From contig SLLL01000150.1 of the NCBI GenBank assembly GCA_007134085.1, positions 1 through 33,555 of the forward strand: DNA of 33,555 nucleotides. The letters run 5' to 3'. The translations under genes were made by a program, and so were the position numbers. The notes under the pieces are model-generated. The model was not told where the DNA came from, did not search any database, and saw only the letters and a program-made list of their open reading frames with translations. Position 1 is the stretch's first letter, and every line of letters begins with the position of its first letter. This document shows positions 23,835-33,539 of the stretch, one piece after another. This stretch comes from Balneolaceae bacterium. GTDB lineage: Bacteria > Bacteroidota > Rhodothermia > Balneolales > Balneolaceae.

Positions 23835-24296
23835 ATGAAAACAGTAAAATATCTGACAATCTTTCTGGCCGTATTAACACTTACTGCCTGCAGCAATGGA
23901 GAGAGTGAAACAAGAACTGTTGAAAGCACATCTGCTTCTGATGATAAGGGTTTTATAGAGTTTGAAGGTGCCTCACACGAAATAGAATGGGCAAACTGCA
24001 GGCTCAGCGAAACCCGCTGGCAGGCAGATACAGGAGATTCGGGCATATCCATTGATATTGACCAGCGAGCCAATGTAGGCTCTGAAGGATACAACTACTA
24101 TTTGTTTGTTAACCTGATAGAAGAGCCGGGTGGCCCAGTAACAAGGCGTTACTACAATCACTGGCTAACTACCGAGGGTGATGTACAGGTAAATGATGGT
24201 GGTATAAGCGCAGATATGTTTATCCATCCTCGCAATATCAATCAGGATGATGTTGAAAGTTTAAAGAAGCCGGTACGGTTTAGTATTCGGTGTTGA
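23835..24296 (+). CDS. Small lipoprotein, Cys-bounded beta-sandwich type
   Basis: A 153-residue lipoprotein; the signal ends LTAC (Cys19). After a Ser/Thr/Glu-rich linker the mature domain reads GFIEFEGASHEIEWANCRLSE, then WQADTGDSGISIDID, and ends in VRFSIRC. A Cys after the first strand pair and a terminal Cys suggest a disulfide closing a small beta-sandwich, as in mycobacterial LpqH-type lipoprotein antigens (architectural resemblance only). The lipoprotein at 25055 shares the pattern [FY]x-E-[FI]-EG-x3-E-[FI]-x4-C and TGD, so the two may be distant paralogues. Function unknown. Confidence 0.75.
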   Translation: MKTVKYLTIFLAVLTLTACSNGESETRTVESTSASDDKGFIEFEGASHEIEWANCRLSETRWQADTGDSGISIDIDQRANVGSEGYNYYLFVNLIEEPGGPVTRRYYNHWLTTEGDVQVNDGGISADMFIHPRNINQDDVESLKKPVRFSIRC

Positions 24297-24432
24297 TAAT
24301 ACTCCATGTTCAGTTAAAAAGAGGTCAAATTTTATCTGATCAGGTTTTTTCCAAGGGTTTAGATTTTTGTTGTGGGGCGGATGTTTGAAAACCTCAACAT
24401 CAAGCTCAAAAAATTAACATTAAGTAGAATTG

Positions 24433-24987
24433 ATGGACAAAATGAAAAAAATCAAACTCACTTTTTTTCTGTTTTTAATAATAGCAATCGGAAATGCATG
24501 TTCCGATAGTGCCAACGGGCCTGATTTAGACGAAAATGGCATTGGTGTTGGCAGGTCTGCAATAACCGTTACCGGTTCGGTGAATGATGAGCACGCGGGT
24601 GCGGCTCGTTACGTCAATTCAAATATTGAATTTACTATTTTGCTGGGCGGGCAGGATAACGATAATTTCGATGTGGATATAACCAGAATCGATCTCGACG
24701 GGGGTGTATCAGTTCCATCTCCCGGTACCTACACCATTGGTAATCTTGATAGTGAGGATTTTCGCGCAGACTATGTAAACCGCCGGTTGGGAGGCAGTTT
24801 TTTTGGAGATCACCATTACATCTCTGATGTAGCCGGAGCTACCGGTGTGCTGGTTATTGAATCCGTTTCCAATAATGTGATTACAGGAAGTTTTGAATTT
24901 ACAGCATCTCGCGGAGCCGATACTAACTTAAATCCCATTGATCCGCTTACTGTTACGGGGGAGTTTCGCGCGGTTCTGGATGATTAG
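24433..24987 (+). CDS. Small uncharacterised beta-rich lipoprotein
   Basis: A 184-residue lipoprotein with signal ending IGNAC. The start is ATG 24433; ATG 24442 (MKKIKLTFF) would also give a good signal. The mature part shows paired strands: SAITVTGSVND, NIEFTILLGGQ, PGTYTIGNLDS, TGVLVIESVSNNVITGSFEFTASRG, and a final LTVTGEFRAVLDD. The VITGSFEFTA...VTGEF ending resembles the late strands of Bacteroidota lipoproteins that form small beta-sandwiches, but there are no disulfide cysteines. I do not recognise a named family with confidence. It lies between the two Cys-bounded lipoproteins in the same orientation. Confidence 0.75.
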   Translation: MDKMKKIKLTFFLFLIIAIGNACSDSANGPDLDENGIGVGRSAITVTGSVNDEHAGAARYVNSNIEFTILLGGQDNDNFDVDITRIDLDGGVSVPSPGTYTIGNLDSEDFRADYVNRRLGGSFFGDHHYISDVAGATGVLVIESVSNNVITGSFEFTASRGADTNLNPIDPLTVTGEFRAVLDD

Positions 24988-25054
24988 CTTGGTACCAATA
25001 GTAATTAGGTTGAATGCTATCACAAAAGAGAATTCTTAAACAAAAACTAAATTC

Positions 25055-25639
25055 ATGAAAAATATAAATTGCAGTTTTTTATTCCTGATAATGCTATTCG
25101 TTGCAGCATGTGGTACCTCTTCTATGGAAGATGAAGATCAGGCTGCTGGCGACTTCCTCGATGAGCTCTATGCACCTTCTTTACATGAGGAAATTACACC
25201 TGCTGATCCGGGCACGGCCTATTTCGAAATTGAAGGCCATCGCTTCGAATTCACTGAAGTTGTGTGCACCATTCGCGACGAGCCCGGTGCGCAGCGCTTT
25301 CGAGTAGATGCTACTGGCGACACCGAAGGCGCAGGCCACTTGCTATATATCGACCGCCAGATCGGTGACAACATCGGGTGGAACTGGGAAGATGAACTCG
25401 TGCAGTTCGCACAGCGGTTGCCTCAGGAAAACGAAGGCGATCCTGCTATGTGGCATAGCTCGATGATTCAGCATGAACGCCCGCGCAATGGTGCCGTCCA
25501 GTGGGACCACGGTGGGGGTGCCAGCCCGGTAATCCGCGTTGTGGGAGAGCAGGCCACAGCCACCGGAACCATGACTGCCATGATGTTTCACACCGAGGCA
25601 TTTGAGGGTGAATTCATCGCTGCGGCAACCTGCCCCTGA
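25055..25639 (+). CDS. Small lipoprotein, Cys-bounded beta-sandwich type, GC-rich
   Basis: A 194-residue lipoprotein with signal ending FVAAC (Cys19). The mature domain begins AYFEIEGHRFEFTEVVCTIRDE, continues FRVDATGD, and ends ATGTMTAMMFHTEAFEGEFIAAATCP. The early and terminal cysteines and the late ATGTM...FEGEF...C strands parallel LpqH-type lipoprotein antigens (architecture only) and the protein at 23835. From about 25180 the DNA is visibly richer in G and C than its neighbours (codons such as GGC, CGC, ACC), which may reflect recent acquisition. Function unknown. Confidence 0.75.
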   Translation: MKNINCSFLFLIMLFVAACGTSSMEDEDQAAGDFLDELYAPSLHEEITPADPGTAYFEIEGHRFEFTEVVCTIRDEPGAQRFRVDATGDTEGAGHLLYIDRQIGDNIGWNWEDELVQFAQRLPQENEGDPAMWHSSMIQHERPRNGAVQWDHGGGASPVIRVVGEQATATGTMTAMMFHTEAFEGEFIAAATCP

Positions 25640-25878
25640 GGCAGGGAGCTGGCAATACTGAATTGTGTAAAAAACGAGATGATTAACAAAGAATACTAAC
25701 TGTGGGGTAAGGTTTTTTTCACTGTCCCGTCCCTCGGTGTTGCAAAGGGAACTAATAACAAGCAGTGAAATGACCAATGATCATAAAGTATCCAAAAATT
25801 ATGCAAATCATGGTGAGCTGTTTTTATAAGAAAATCCGTGATTAATCTACAATCAGCTATAACCTAACAGCTTTCAAC

Positions 25879-27615
25879 ATGACCCTGAGCTATAGAAACT
25901 CTATAGTAGCCCTGCAGCTTGGATTCTTTCTTGCCCTGGCAATCGGAGTGAATGCCCAGACAATCGGCGATACAGATATTGAAGCATACACACTTGATGG
26001 CAACATCCGCCTGCAAACTCATGCCTATACTACTTCCAGCGACAATCAACGAAGAGAGCCTTATGGAGGCATTCTCGAGGGCAATGTTCAGTACTCAGTT
26101 TTAGGGTTTAGTTCGGGACTTGATATCTACTACAACACAGATGACAACCGCTTCCGCCAGAACATGAACCGGATAGCATTTAACGGAAGCTGGCGATGGA
26201 TTGCACTTTCTGCGGGTGATGTAACCCCGGCCTACTCGGAGTTTGGGGTTCGAGGCACACAAATTCGTGGCGGCGAATTGCGGCTTACACCCGGTAATAT
26301 TTTTCTGAACCTAAGCTTTGGGCGTATAAACCGGGCGGTAACTGAGATTGAGGATGAACGCCCTCGCCAACTCGCCTATGAGCGATGGCTGTATGCTTTT
26401 GCATTTGGAGCGGGGAATCCATCAACAAACAACTTCGGGCTTTCCGGGTTTTACGGCCGCGACCTCCAGAGTTCATTTTCAGATTCACTTCGGGCATCGC
26501 TCAGAGAAGGCCTGGTAGGCTCGCAGATTCTCGCCGCTGAAAATTATGGCCTTACTCCAAAATTCCAACTTTCGTTTTTTGAAGAGGCATTTAAAATTGG
26601 TGCAGAAACCACAGTTTCTGCATATACAAGAGATTTAAACAGCCCGCTGCTCACGGTTGATGAAGCAGGTGTGCCGGGATTTGTTGTGGATCTGTTTTCA
26701 CCAAGAAACAGTACCCGTGTAACGTATGCCGGCAAAGCCCATACTATGCTAAATATCGACTATTTTTCCATGCGTGCCGAGTTTGAGCGAATCATGCCGG
26801 GCTTCGAAAGTATCGGCCTCAGGCAGTTACGGGATGATCAGCAGACAATATCTCTTCAACCGCGGTTTAACCTGCTAAGCGGAAGGCTCTCCATAGACGG
26901 AACTCTTTCCCTGAGCGAGGATAACCTGCTTGGGCACCGCCTCTCCACACAAAAACGAAATAATATTGGCGTAAATACTATTGCACGGATAACAGATACA
27001 TTTACCCTGGGTGGTGGTTACTCACGCTTTGAGGCGTATTCAGAAACGTCTGAAAGTGAAAGTGGCCAACGCGATCATGAGCAGATATCGCATATTTATC
27101 AGTTGTTTCCAAGCCTTGTAATTATGGGGAATAATGCCACGCAAAATATAACGGTATCCGGTATTTATCAGGAAATTGATGTGAGCTACCCTACGGCTGA
27201 TGGTGCCATGCTTGACGAGTCGCACACAATAACCGGCACAGTAAGCCATGCGGTGTCATTTACATCGGGAATATCGGTAAACAGCTCAGTGAATTATGTT
27301 ACGGGCGAATCACCCGGAAGCACCTTCACCACAATCGGTGCGTCATTGGGCGGTGGGTATGCTTTTCTTGAGGGGCGGCTCAATACAAATCTTACAATGA
27401 CGGCCAATTTCAATACCGTAGAGAGTGAATCTGCTTTTGATACCATTGTTACTGAAAATTCTCAGCTTAACGGCAGTTTTACGGCATCATACAGGGTCAC
27501 ATCCTCAACAAGTTTTCAGCTGAATTTGCGAACCCAGAATAATTCCATCATACAGGGAGACGGGCAGGGCTTTTCTGAGCTTGAAGGCCGGTTTCAGTTT
27601 CAGCAACGATTTTAA
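25879..27615 (+). CDS. Outer-membrane beta-barrel protein
   Basis: A 578-residue exported protein with a signal peptide ending VNAQ. The mature sequence is a succession of amphipathic strands with aromatic girdles (ALSAGDVTPAYSEFG, LNLSFGRINRA, WLYAFAFGAG, FGLSGFYGRDL, YRVTSSTSFQLNLRTQ) and short polar turns, ending in RFQFQQRF with a C-terminal Phe, the BAM recognition signature. This fits a large outer-membrane barrel; no Pfam family is certain. Its stop is 11 nt before the start of the giant TANFOR-type gene, so the two are almost surely co-transcribed and the barrel may anchor, export or assemble that protein (inference). Confidence 0.85.
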   Translation: MTLSYRNSIVALQLGFFLALAIGVNAQTIGDTDIEAYTLDGNIRLQTHAYTTSSDNQRREPYGGILEGNVQYSVLGFSSGLDIYYNTDDNRFRQNMNRIAFNGSWRWIALSAGDVTPAYSEFGVRGTQIRGGELRLTPGNIFLNLSFGRINRAVTEIEDERPRQLAYERWLYAFAFGAGNPSTNNFGLSGFYGRDLQSSFSDSLRASLREGLVGSQILAAENYGLTPKFQLSFFEEAFKIGAETTVSAYTRDLNSPLLTVDEAGVPGFVVDLFSPRNSTRVTYAGKAHTMLNIDYFSMRAEFERIMPGFESIGLRQLRDDQQTISLQPRFNLLSGRLSIDGTLSLSEDNLLGHRLSTQKRNNIGVNTIARITDTFTLGGGYSRFEAYSETSESESGQRDHEQISHIYQLFPSLVIMGNNATQNITVSGIYQEIDVSYPTADGAMLDESHTITGTVSHAVSFTSGISVNSSVNYVTGESPGSTFTTIGASLGGGYAFLEGRLNTNLTMTANFNTVESESAFDTIVTENSQLNGSFTASYRVTSSTSFQLNLRTQNNSIIQGDGQGFSELEGRFQFQQRF

Positions 27616-27626
27616 AACAAGGTGAT

Positions 27627-30600
27627 ATGAAGCGACAAAACATGAATAAAATAAAGGGAAGCGTACACATTTTCTCACTTCTGATGTTGATGATCTTTTC
27701 ACTCTCTATTGGAGCTCAGATCAGCATTGCCCAATCAACTGTTCAGGTTACCGTAACCGGTATTCCCCCGATTTTACCCTCGCCGTTCATCAGTGATTTT
27801 GAGCGAAATGTTTTCAACGGTAACTACATGGTTTCTGCAAATGTTACGGGAAGTAATTCTGTAAATGTAAGATTCCGAGTGCGATTACTGCTTGCAGGAG
27901 ATGTGTTGGTTGATGAAACGTCAGACCCAAGGCAATTAAACCCTGGCTTTAACAATCTTACCCCTTTTCCACAGGAGGTTTTTTTCCAGGCAACAGTGGC
28001 AGATATTCTGAATAATTTACCTTCAAACCGGATACGGCAGGCATATCAAACCGGTTCTTTTAATGAGGGGAACTATACGCTCACTATTGAACCACTTCTT
28101 GCATCGAACAATGCACCATTGGGAGCTCCGGGTTTTAGTGCATTCACGGTTATCTATCCGCAGCCGCCAATTTTGATTGCACCATTCAATAACACGGTTC
28201 TTGCCGAATCTATGGCCGTACCGGTTTTTTCATGGTCACCCGTTATGGGCCCACCGGGATCGTCATTCGAGTACGAATTTTTGATGGTTGAGCTGCATGA
28301 TGGCCAAAATCCAGGCGATGCCATGCTAAGCAACAGGGAGCACGCCCGTGTTACCCGAAGTAACAACCTCTTTCCCTACACGGCCGATAATTTACCGCTC
28401 GAGCTTGGGCGGAGTTACGTCTGGCAAATAACTGCCCGTGATGTGAATGGTGAGATTCCGCTAAAAAACGATGGCAGAAGTGAGATCCACGTTTTTACGT
28501 TTGGAACCGTGCCTGATGAAGAACCATTTACGGGTGTTCAGCCTCCGGGTGACCCCGATTTTGATCCTGATCCAATAACTGAAAATATTCCGGTTACCAG
28601 AATCAGCGGGAATGTTTCGTGGAAATACAGTGCAACAGAAGGGCATCTCAGTTCTATGCCCGTAATCCCCACAACCGCTGCCGGATTGGGTGCAATTTCG
28701 AACCCTTCATTGATTGCTTCAATCAACGACCCGAACTACCAGCCGGATATCGCATCGCTGGAAGGCCAGACTCTGCATACCGGGAATACGAATTTCAGGC
28801 AGAGCGGTTCACTCACAACAACAGGTGGTGCACTCACCGAAAATGCGGTTGTTCCGGTTTCCGGTGGCGGCCGTACAAATTCTATTCGGGTTGGCAATAT
28901 TTCGCAGGAACCGGCAGAAGTAACAACGCAGGTGAATAACATGCTTACTAATATGCCAAGCCTTCCTTATGAAAAAGCGAGGGTAAGGGCTGTATATGTA
29001 AAGCCGGACGGAACCCGGCATGTTCTGGCAACAACCTACTCAAATCATGAGGGTAATTTTGTGCTTACATTCGCTCCGTCCGAGCTGGCACAGTTTCAGC
29101 AAAGAGCTACGGGCCAACCCGCTTCATCGGGACTGCCTGCAGGAAGGTTTCAGCGCCCTTCACCGGGAGATATTGCGGCATCCGTTCAGGCGAGAGATTT
29201 TCAATCAGTTCAGGTTGCTCACACAGAAATTGAGATTGAAGTAACGTCGCCATACGCCGATTTTCCTGATGATAAAACCATCGCGGTGAGTACATCGTCT
29301 GCCAGAAATTATGATGTGGGAGCAATTGCAGGTACGGCATTAACTTTCCGGCTCGATGCAACCGTACTCGACTCCGAAACCAATGTTGAAATATCTGATG
29401 CAACAGTTGAGGTATTCAGAGAGAACCGGTTTTACAGGCAACACCCCGCTTTGCGATCGGAAGGCTTCCCCGATGTCTCAGATTCGGAGGAAGAAGAGAG
29501 TTTTAACGGTTCAACACTTGTGAAAGTAGCTGAGGCAGGGAGCGGAAGGCAGGTAACGAAACTCTTCACCCGGCAAAGCGGATTCAATGACCGTTACTTT
29601 TTGCGAATTTCTGCCCCGGGATATAGCAGCAGGATCATGCCTTTTTCAGCTCGTCCATCCATATTGCCGGGAGAGATTGTAATTATTGAGCAGACATTTG
29701 AGATAAACCGCGCAAATCCAATTGTGGAGGGCAGGGTACTCCGCCGCGATACGCAGTCTCCGGCGGCTAATGTGCCGGTTGCTTTAATATCGCCGGATTC
29801 AGATAACGATGTTTACGCAACGGTAACAGACAATGATGGCCGCTTCTCCATTTCAGATATTGAGCCGAAAGACGAAGACTACCTGCTGCGAATTTCCGGA
29901 TCCAGATTTGCCACCTACACCGAGGAGATTTCCCTCAGCCAACCCGGGGTAAAAGTTACCCGCGACCCGATTCTGCTGGACGCATCCCTTGTAACCGTAG
30001 TTGGGAGAATTGTAAGTGATAATGATACACCGGTTGCAAATGCAACGGTGAGATGGGCGGAAGGCGGCACACCGGTTCAGAGTGATTCGCATGGCCGTTT
30101 TGTAACAGCAAACACTGCCGGCACTCATCAGCTTCAGATACGAAAGATCGGCCATACTGATGTTGATACTACGATAACCATCACGCTCGATGAAAGTGAT
30201 CTTTCCGATACTGTGGATTGGTCGGCTTCATCCGGCATCGTGGCTGCTGGGGCTGTAGGGCAGTGGGCTAACTCCATCAACAGTACGCAATCGTTCACTA
30301 TCAATCAGCAGGCAGCAGGTACATTCAATCCCGTCAGCCTTGGGTTTACCGGAGATACACAAAGTAACCATGGCCTAACGAATACTGCTGCTCAAACGGT
30401 AATTAGTAATCAAAATCTAAATGTTTCGCAGGGCCAGTTCGACTCAATGGCTGCCTATTTCAACAATCTTTTAGGGGAAGATGCCTCCGTGTCAGAAGTG
30501 ATTGAAGACCTCGGCGATATTTTTATGAGCAAGGCAGTGGGCAGGTTGGAGGTAACCGTGCTTGCAGCAGATTCTCAAATGCCGCTTTCAGATATTACGG

Positions 30601-33539
30601 TAGAAGTTGGCGAAGATGGCTTGGCAGGGGTTACCAACGAAGAGGGTATTATCTATTTTGATGAATCACCCGGTGGCACGGTTCCGGTTCGGGCAAAAGC
30701 GGCGGAAGGTGTACTGATTGTGCCGGCCGCAACTGAAGTTACTGTGACTGATAATGGTGAGATTACATACGCAACCATTTTGCTCGAAGCAGGGGCAGCA
30801 GCTCAGGGAATTGTAACGGCAGCAGGTGAGCCTGTTGAAGGTGCAAGAATCAGAGTGGAGGGCAGGGAAGATATTACCACAACTACCGCTTCCGATGGAA
30901 GCTATCTGATTGCAGGTATTCCTGATGGTGAGTGGACGTTGGTTGCTTCGAAAACAGGATTTATCGGGGATTCACAGACAAGAAATTATGATGTAGGTGA
31001 AACAGGGGAAGTAAACTTCGACTTCACAGAATCACCATTCGATATCACAACGTTACTGGGCTTTGAGATTGAGGTAGATTATCTTGAGATTGGCCAAGAC
31101 ACAACAATTTCAGGTGCATTTGTCGGGATACAATCAAACGAACTTTTTTCTCTGCCAGAAGGTATGCGTATCCCATTCTATGATGTAAATGTTTATGTGG
31201 AAAATGGTGAGTTAAAACCGGTTGAAGAAACGGTAGAAACCATCGTAACAGAGATACGTGGCAGGTTATTCGGGTATCTGAATGTGAAGCTAATAAATAA
31301 CAATGGGCTGGAAGTGCGTGGGCGATCACAGCCTCACCAAATGGGAATCATTGCAGGGGAGGTACAGATTGATTATACAGGAGCTTTTCGCTCTGCACTT
31401 GGCTGGGAGGTAGAGGCAGGTGTAGTACACTATTTACGATTGCCTGATGCAGAGATACTACTTGATGAAGATGAACAGATTTTGCCGGATGACGAGGGTG
31501 ATGAAAACCATGTTGTATTGATTACCAGCGATGGGAGCTTTCCTCATCCCGACGAGGTCGCAGATTTTGAACTGAATATCTTCTCCGCAAGCACCGGTTT
31601 TAGTATTTATGGTTTCCCGATGCATATTTCACTTTCTGAAAGCATGGTGAGGATGAATGGTATCCATTTTAGAGGCAGTGTGTCAATTGCTAACATCCCT
31701 ATGCTGGATACTGTTGGGCTGCAATTGCAGGAGCTTTGGATTGGAACTGATGGTACCGTTCGTAGCGCGAGTATTAGGCTTGGCCAAAATCCAACAGTTC
31801 AACTCTCTAACTGGAGCTTTGAGATTGAAGCCGGATACTTATCAGAAACAGGATTTAATTTAGGGGGCAAGGTTAGCCTCTATATGCCAAACACAGCTCA
31901 GGCTCAGGCCACTTTTTCTGATCTCAACATTTCCTCAGAAAGATTATTTGGAGGGGTATTTCAATTTCCCGGTGGTGGGATAGATCTATATGATATTGTA
32001 AACATCAGAACCATGAGTAATAAGCCAATTACTTTTGGTAAGGTAGAAGATGAAGACGTTTACTTCTTAAAAGGAGGTGTTTTACTCAGATTACCCGACC
32101 TGATCGATGAGGAGATAGTTATTCCTGACTTTATTGTAAGAACGGATGGTGATTTTAGCATCACAGTAGCTCCTGATCTCTATGTGAACTTCGCAAGTAT
32201 TGCAGATTTCAGGCTGAATGCTGTCAGGTTCAGTAACATTGGTGAACCGCACGTAAAAGTTAACGGACAGTTCAGATTATACGGTATTCCGTTTATCCGG
32301 GCGCAGGCAGGCGGATTAACCTACCGACAGGGTGGTGGAGTAACGGTAGATCAGATAAATCTTGGGTTTAGCATTGGAGCTGTAGGTGAAGCTGCTGTGG
32401 GTATAGAGTTTATCAATACAGCAGAAGAGCAGGGCTTTAGGGGCAGCGGAATGATGAACCTCGCAAATTCACCGTTCAGTGCGGCCATAAACTTCTACTA
32501 CCTGAATGAGAATGATATGATTACACTGGGGGCAAATATCCAAACCGGCTTGCCACCTGTATTTCTTGGTTCGGTAGCAATTACATCCATTGGTGGGGGC
32601 TTTCAAATAAGTGATGCAACCGGAGGCCTGTCGGTAACCCTGAGTGGCGCTGTTACGGTGGCTCCCGGCACAGAAAGTGTATTGGCACTTGAGCCGTTTT
32701 GGGTAACAGTTTCACCCGGCCCGGTAATAACAGGGTACACGGCACTCACAGTTTTGGATCAGCAGATTGCTGAGGCCGATTTAATCATAGATTTGCCAGG
32801 AAGCCTGTTCGATATAGAGGCAAGGCTGGAGATGGATCAGTTGCAGGATGTAAACATTCAGGCAACCGGTAGGTCAAGAATTGTTTTAAGTGGCGGGGAT
32901 GACCCGTATTGGATGGTGGCAGCTCGCTTCCGGGCTCAGATGATCGACATTTTCAATGCAAATGCAAATATTCTGGCTGCATGGCAGGTACCGGCCGGCG
33001 CAGGAACCGATTACGTTTATTATACCAACTTCGTAGATAACCAATTTATCCGTAATGGTACAATTACAGGATTCCACCTGGATGTAGAGAGTGTTTTTGG
33101 CATACAAAGGCACGAGCAGGTGTGTGCCTCATTCCTGTTGGGTGCCATAACGGGCTGCGGTTATCTTTATAACCGAACGCAATGTCAGGTAAATTTCGAC
33201 CCAATTGGGAATACATTTGGATTCTTCATCGGCAGTGACTGGGCCGGTGGCGGCAGCGTAAGTGTTGCAGGGCTTGGTGATATTGGCGGTGCTCACGCTA
33301 CTGCCCAGGGATCTTTTTCCGGCAACTATGCAAACAATCGCTGGGTGCTTAGTGGAGTGGCAACTGGCCAGGTTTCAGGATATATCGGAAATTGTAATGT
33401 TGGATGCAGTACGCAACTCTGTTTCTTCGGGCCAGTACCAAATGGCGGCAGCCTATGTGCCGGGGCAAGGGTTACGGTAGACTATGCATCAAACCGTGGA
33501 TTAAATGCTTCACTTGAACTACTCGATGATGATGATTAA
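27627..33539 (+). CDS. Giant TANFOR-type surface protein with carboxypeptidase-regulatory repeats
   Basis: A 1970-residue exported protein (signal to about residue 36; ATG 27627, with ATG 27642 also possible). Residues about 37-177 and the following Fn3-like domain (about 178-292: PPILIAPFNN, VFSWSPV, VELHDGQNPGDAM, GRSYVWQITARDVNGE) match TANFOR-domain proteins of Bacteroidota. At least four carboxypeptidase-regulatory-like repeats follow, near 698-770, 790-850, 972-1045 and 1058-1135 (each with GRV..., TDNDGRF- or ASDGSY-type turns). Residues about 1138-1970 are beta-rich and unrecognised. Seven cysteines, the only ones in the protein, lie between Cys1833 and Cys1944. There is no type IX secretion C-terminal domain; the end is LLDDDD. 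Probably a large cell-surface or extracellular fibre partnered by the preceding barrel. Confidence 0.85.
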   Translation: MKRQNMNKIKGSVHIFSLLMLMIFSLSIGAQISIAQSTVQVTVTGIPPILPSPFISDFERNVFNGNYMVSANVTGSNSVNVRFRVRLLLAGDVLVDETSDPRQLNPGFNNLTPFPQEVFFQATVADILNNLPSNRIRQAYQTGSFNEGNYTLTIEPLLASNNAPLGAPGFSAFTVIYPQPPILIAPFNNTVLAESMAVPVFSWSPVMGPPGSSFEYEFLMVELHDGQNPGDAMLSNREHARVTRSNNLFPYTADNLPLELGRSYVWQITARDVNGEIPLKNDGRSEIHVFTFGTVPDEEPFTGVQPPGDPDFDPDPITENIPVTRISGNVSWKYSATEGHLSSMPVIPTTAAGLGAISNPSLIASINDPNYQPDIASLEGQTLHTGNTNFRQSGSLTTTGGALTENAVVPVSGGGRTNSIRVGNISQEPAEVTTQVNNMLTNMPSLPYEKARVRAVYVKPDGTRHVLATTYSNHEGNFVLTFAPSELAQFQQRATGQPASSGLPAGRFQRPSPGDIAASVQARDFQSVQVAHTEIEIEVTSPYADFPDDKTIAVSTSSARNYDVGAIAGTALTFRLDATVLDSETNVEISDATVEVFRENRFYRQHPALRSEGFPDVSDSEEEESFNGSTLVKVAEAGSGRQVTKLFTRQSGFNDRYFLRISAPGYSSRIMPFSARPSILPGEIVIIEQTFEINRANPIVEGRVLRRDTQSPAANVPVALISPDSDNDVYATVTDNDGRFSISDIEPKDEDYLLRISGSRFATYTEEISLSQPGVKVTRDPILLDASLVTVVGRIVSDNDTPVANATVRWAEGGTPVQSDSHGRFVTANTAGTHQLQIRKIGHTDVDTTITITLDESDLSDTVDWSASSGIVAAGAVGQWANSINSTQSFTINQQAAGTFNPVSLGFTGDTQSNHGLTNTAAQTVISNQNLNVSQGQFDSMAAYFNNLLGEDASVSEVIEDLGDIFMSKAVGRLEVTVLAADSQMPLSDITVEVGEDGLAGVTNEEGIIYFDESPGGTVPVRAKAAEGVLIVPAATEVTVTDNGEITYATILLEAGAAAQGIVTAAGEPVEGARIRVEGREDITTTTASDGSYLIAGIPDGEWTLVASKTGFIGDSQTRNYDVGETGEVNFDFTESPFDITTLLGFEIEVDYLEIGQDTTISGAFVGIQSNELFSLPEGMRIPFYDVNVYVENGELKPVEETVETIVTEIRGRLFGYLNVKLINNNGLEVRGRSQPHQMGIIAGEVQIDYTGAFRSALGWEVEAGVVHYLRLPDAEILLDEDEQILPDDEGDENHVVLITSDGSFPHPDEVADFELNIFSASTGFSIYGFPMHISLSESMVRMNGIHFRGSVSIANIPMLDTVGLQLQELWIGTDGTVRSASIRLGQNPTVQLSNWSFEIEAGYLSETGFNLGGKVSLYMPNTAQAQATFSDLNISSERLFGGVFQFPGGGIDLYDIVNIRTMSNKPITFGKVEDEDVYFLKGGVLLRLPDLIDEEIVIPDFIVRTDGDFSITVAPDLYVNFASIADFRLNAVRFSNIGEPHVKVNGQFRLYGIPFIRAQAGGLTYRQGGGVTVDQINLGFSIGAVGEAAVGIEFINTAEEQGFRGSGMMNLANSPFSAAINFYYLNENDMITLGANIQTGLPPVFLGSVAITSIGGGFQISDATGGLSVTLSGAVTVAPGTESVLALEPFWVTVSPGPVITGYTALTVLDQQIAEADLIIDLPGSLFDIEARLEMDQLQDVNIQATGRSRIVLSGGDDPYWMVAARFRAQMIDIFNANANILAAWQVPAGAGTDYVYYTNFVDNQFIRNGTITGFHLDVESVFGIQRHEQVCASFLLGAITGCGYLYNRTQCQVNFDPIGNTFGFFIGSDWAGGGSVSVAGLGDIGGAHATAQGSFSGNYANNRWVLSGVATGQVSGYIGNCNVGCSTQLCFFGPVPNGGSLCAGARVTVDYASNRGLNASLELLDDDD

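Noticed and set aside
33450-33539. Type IX secretion C-terminal sorting domain on the giant protein
   Set aside because: The end (VDYASNRGLNASLELLDDDD) lacks the usual YP..NP start, the GxY and KxxxK-type strands of that domain.
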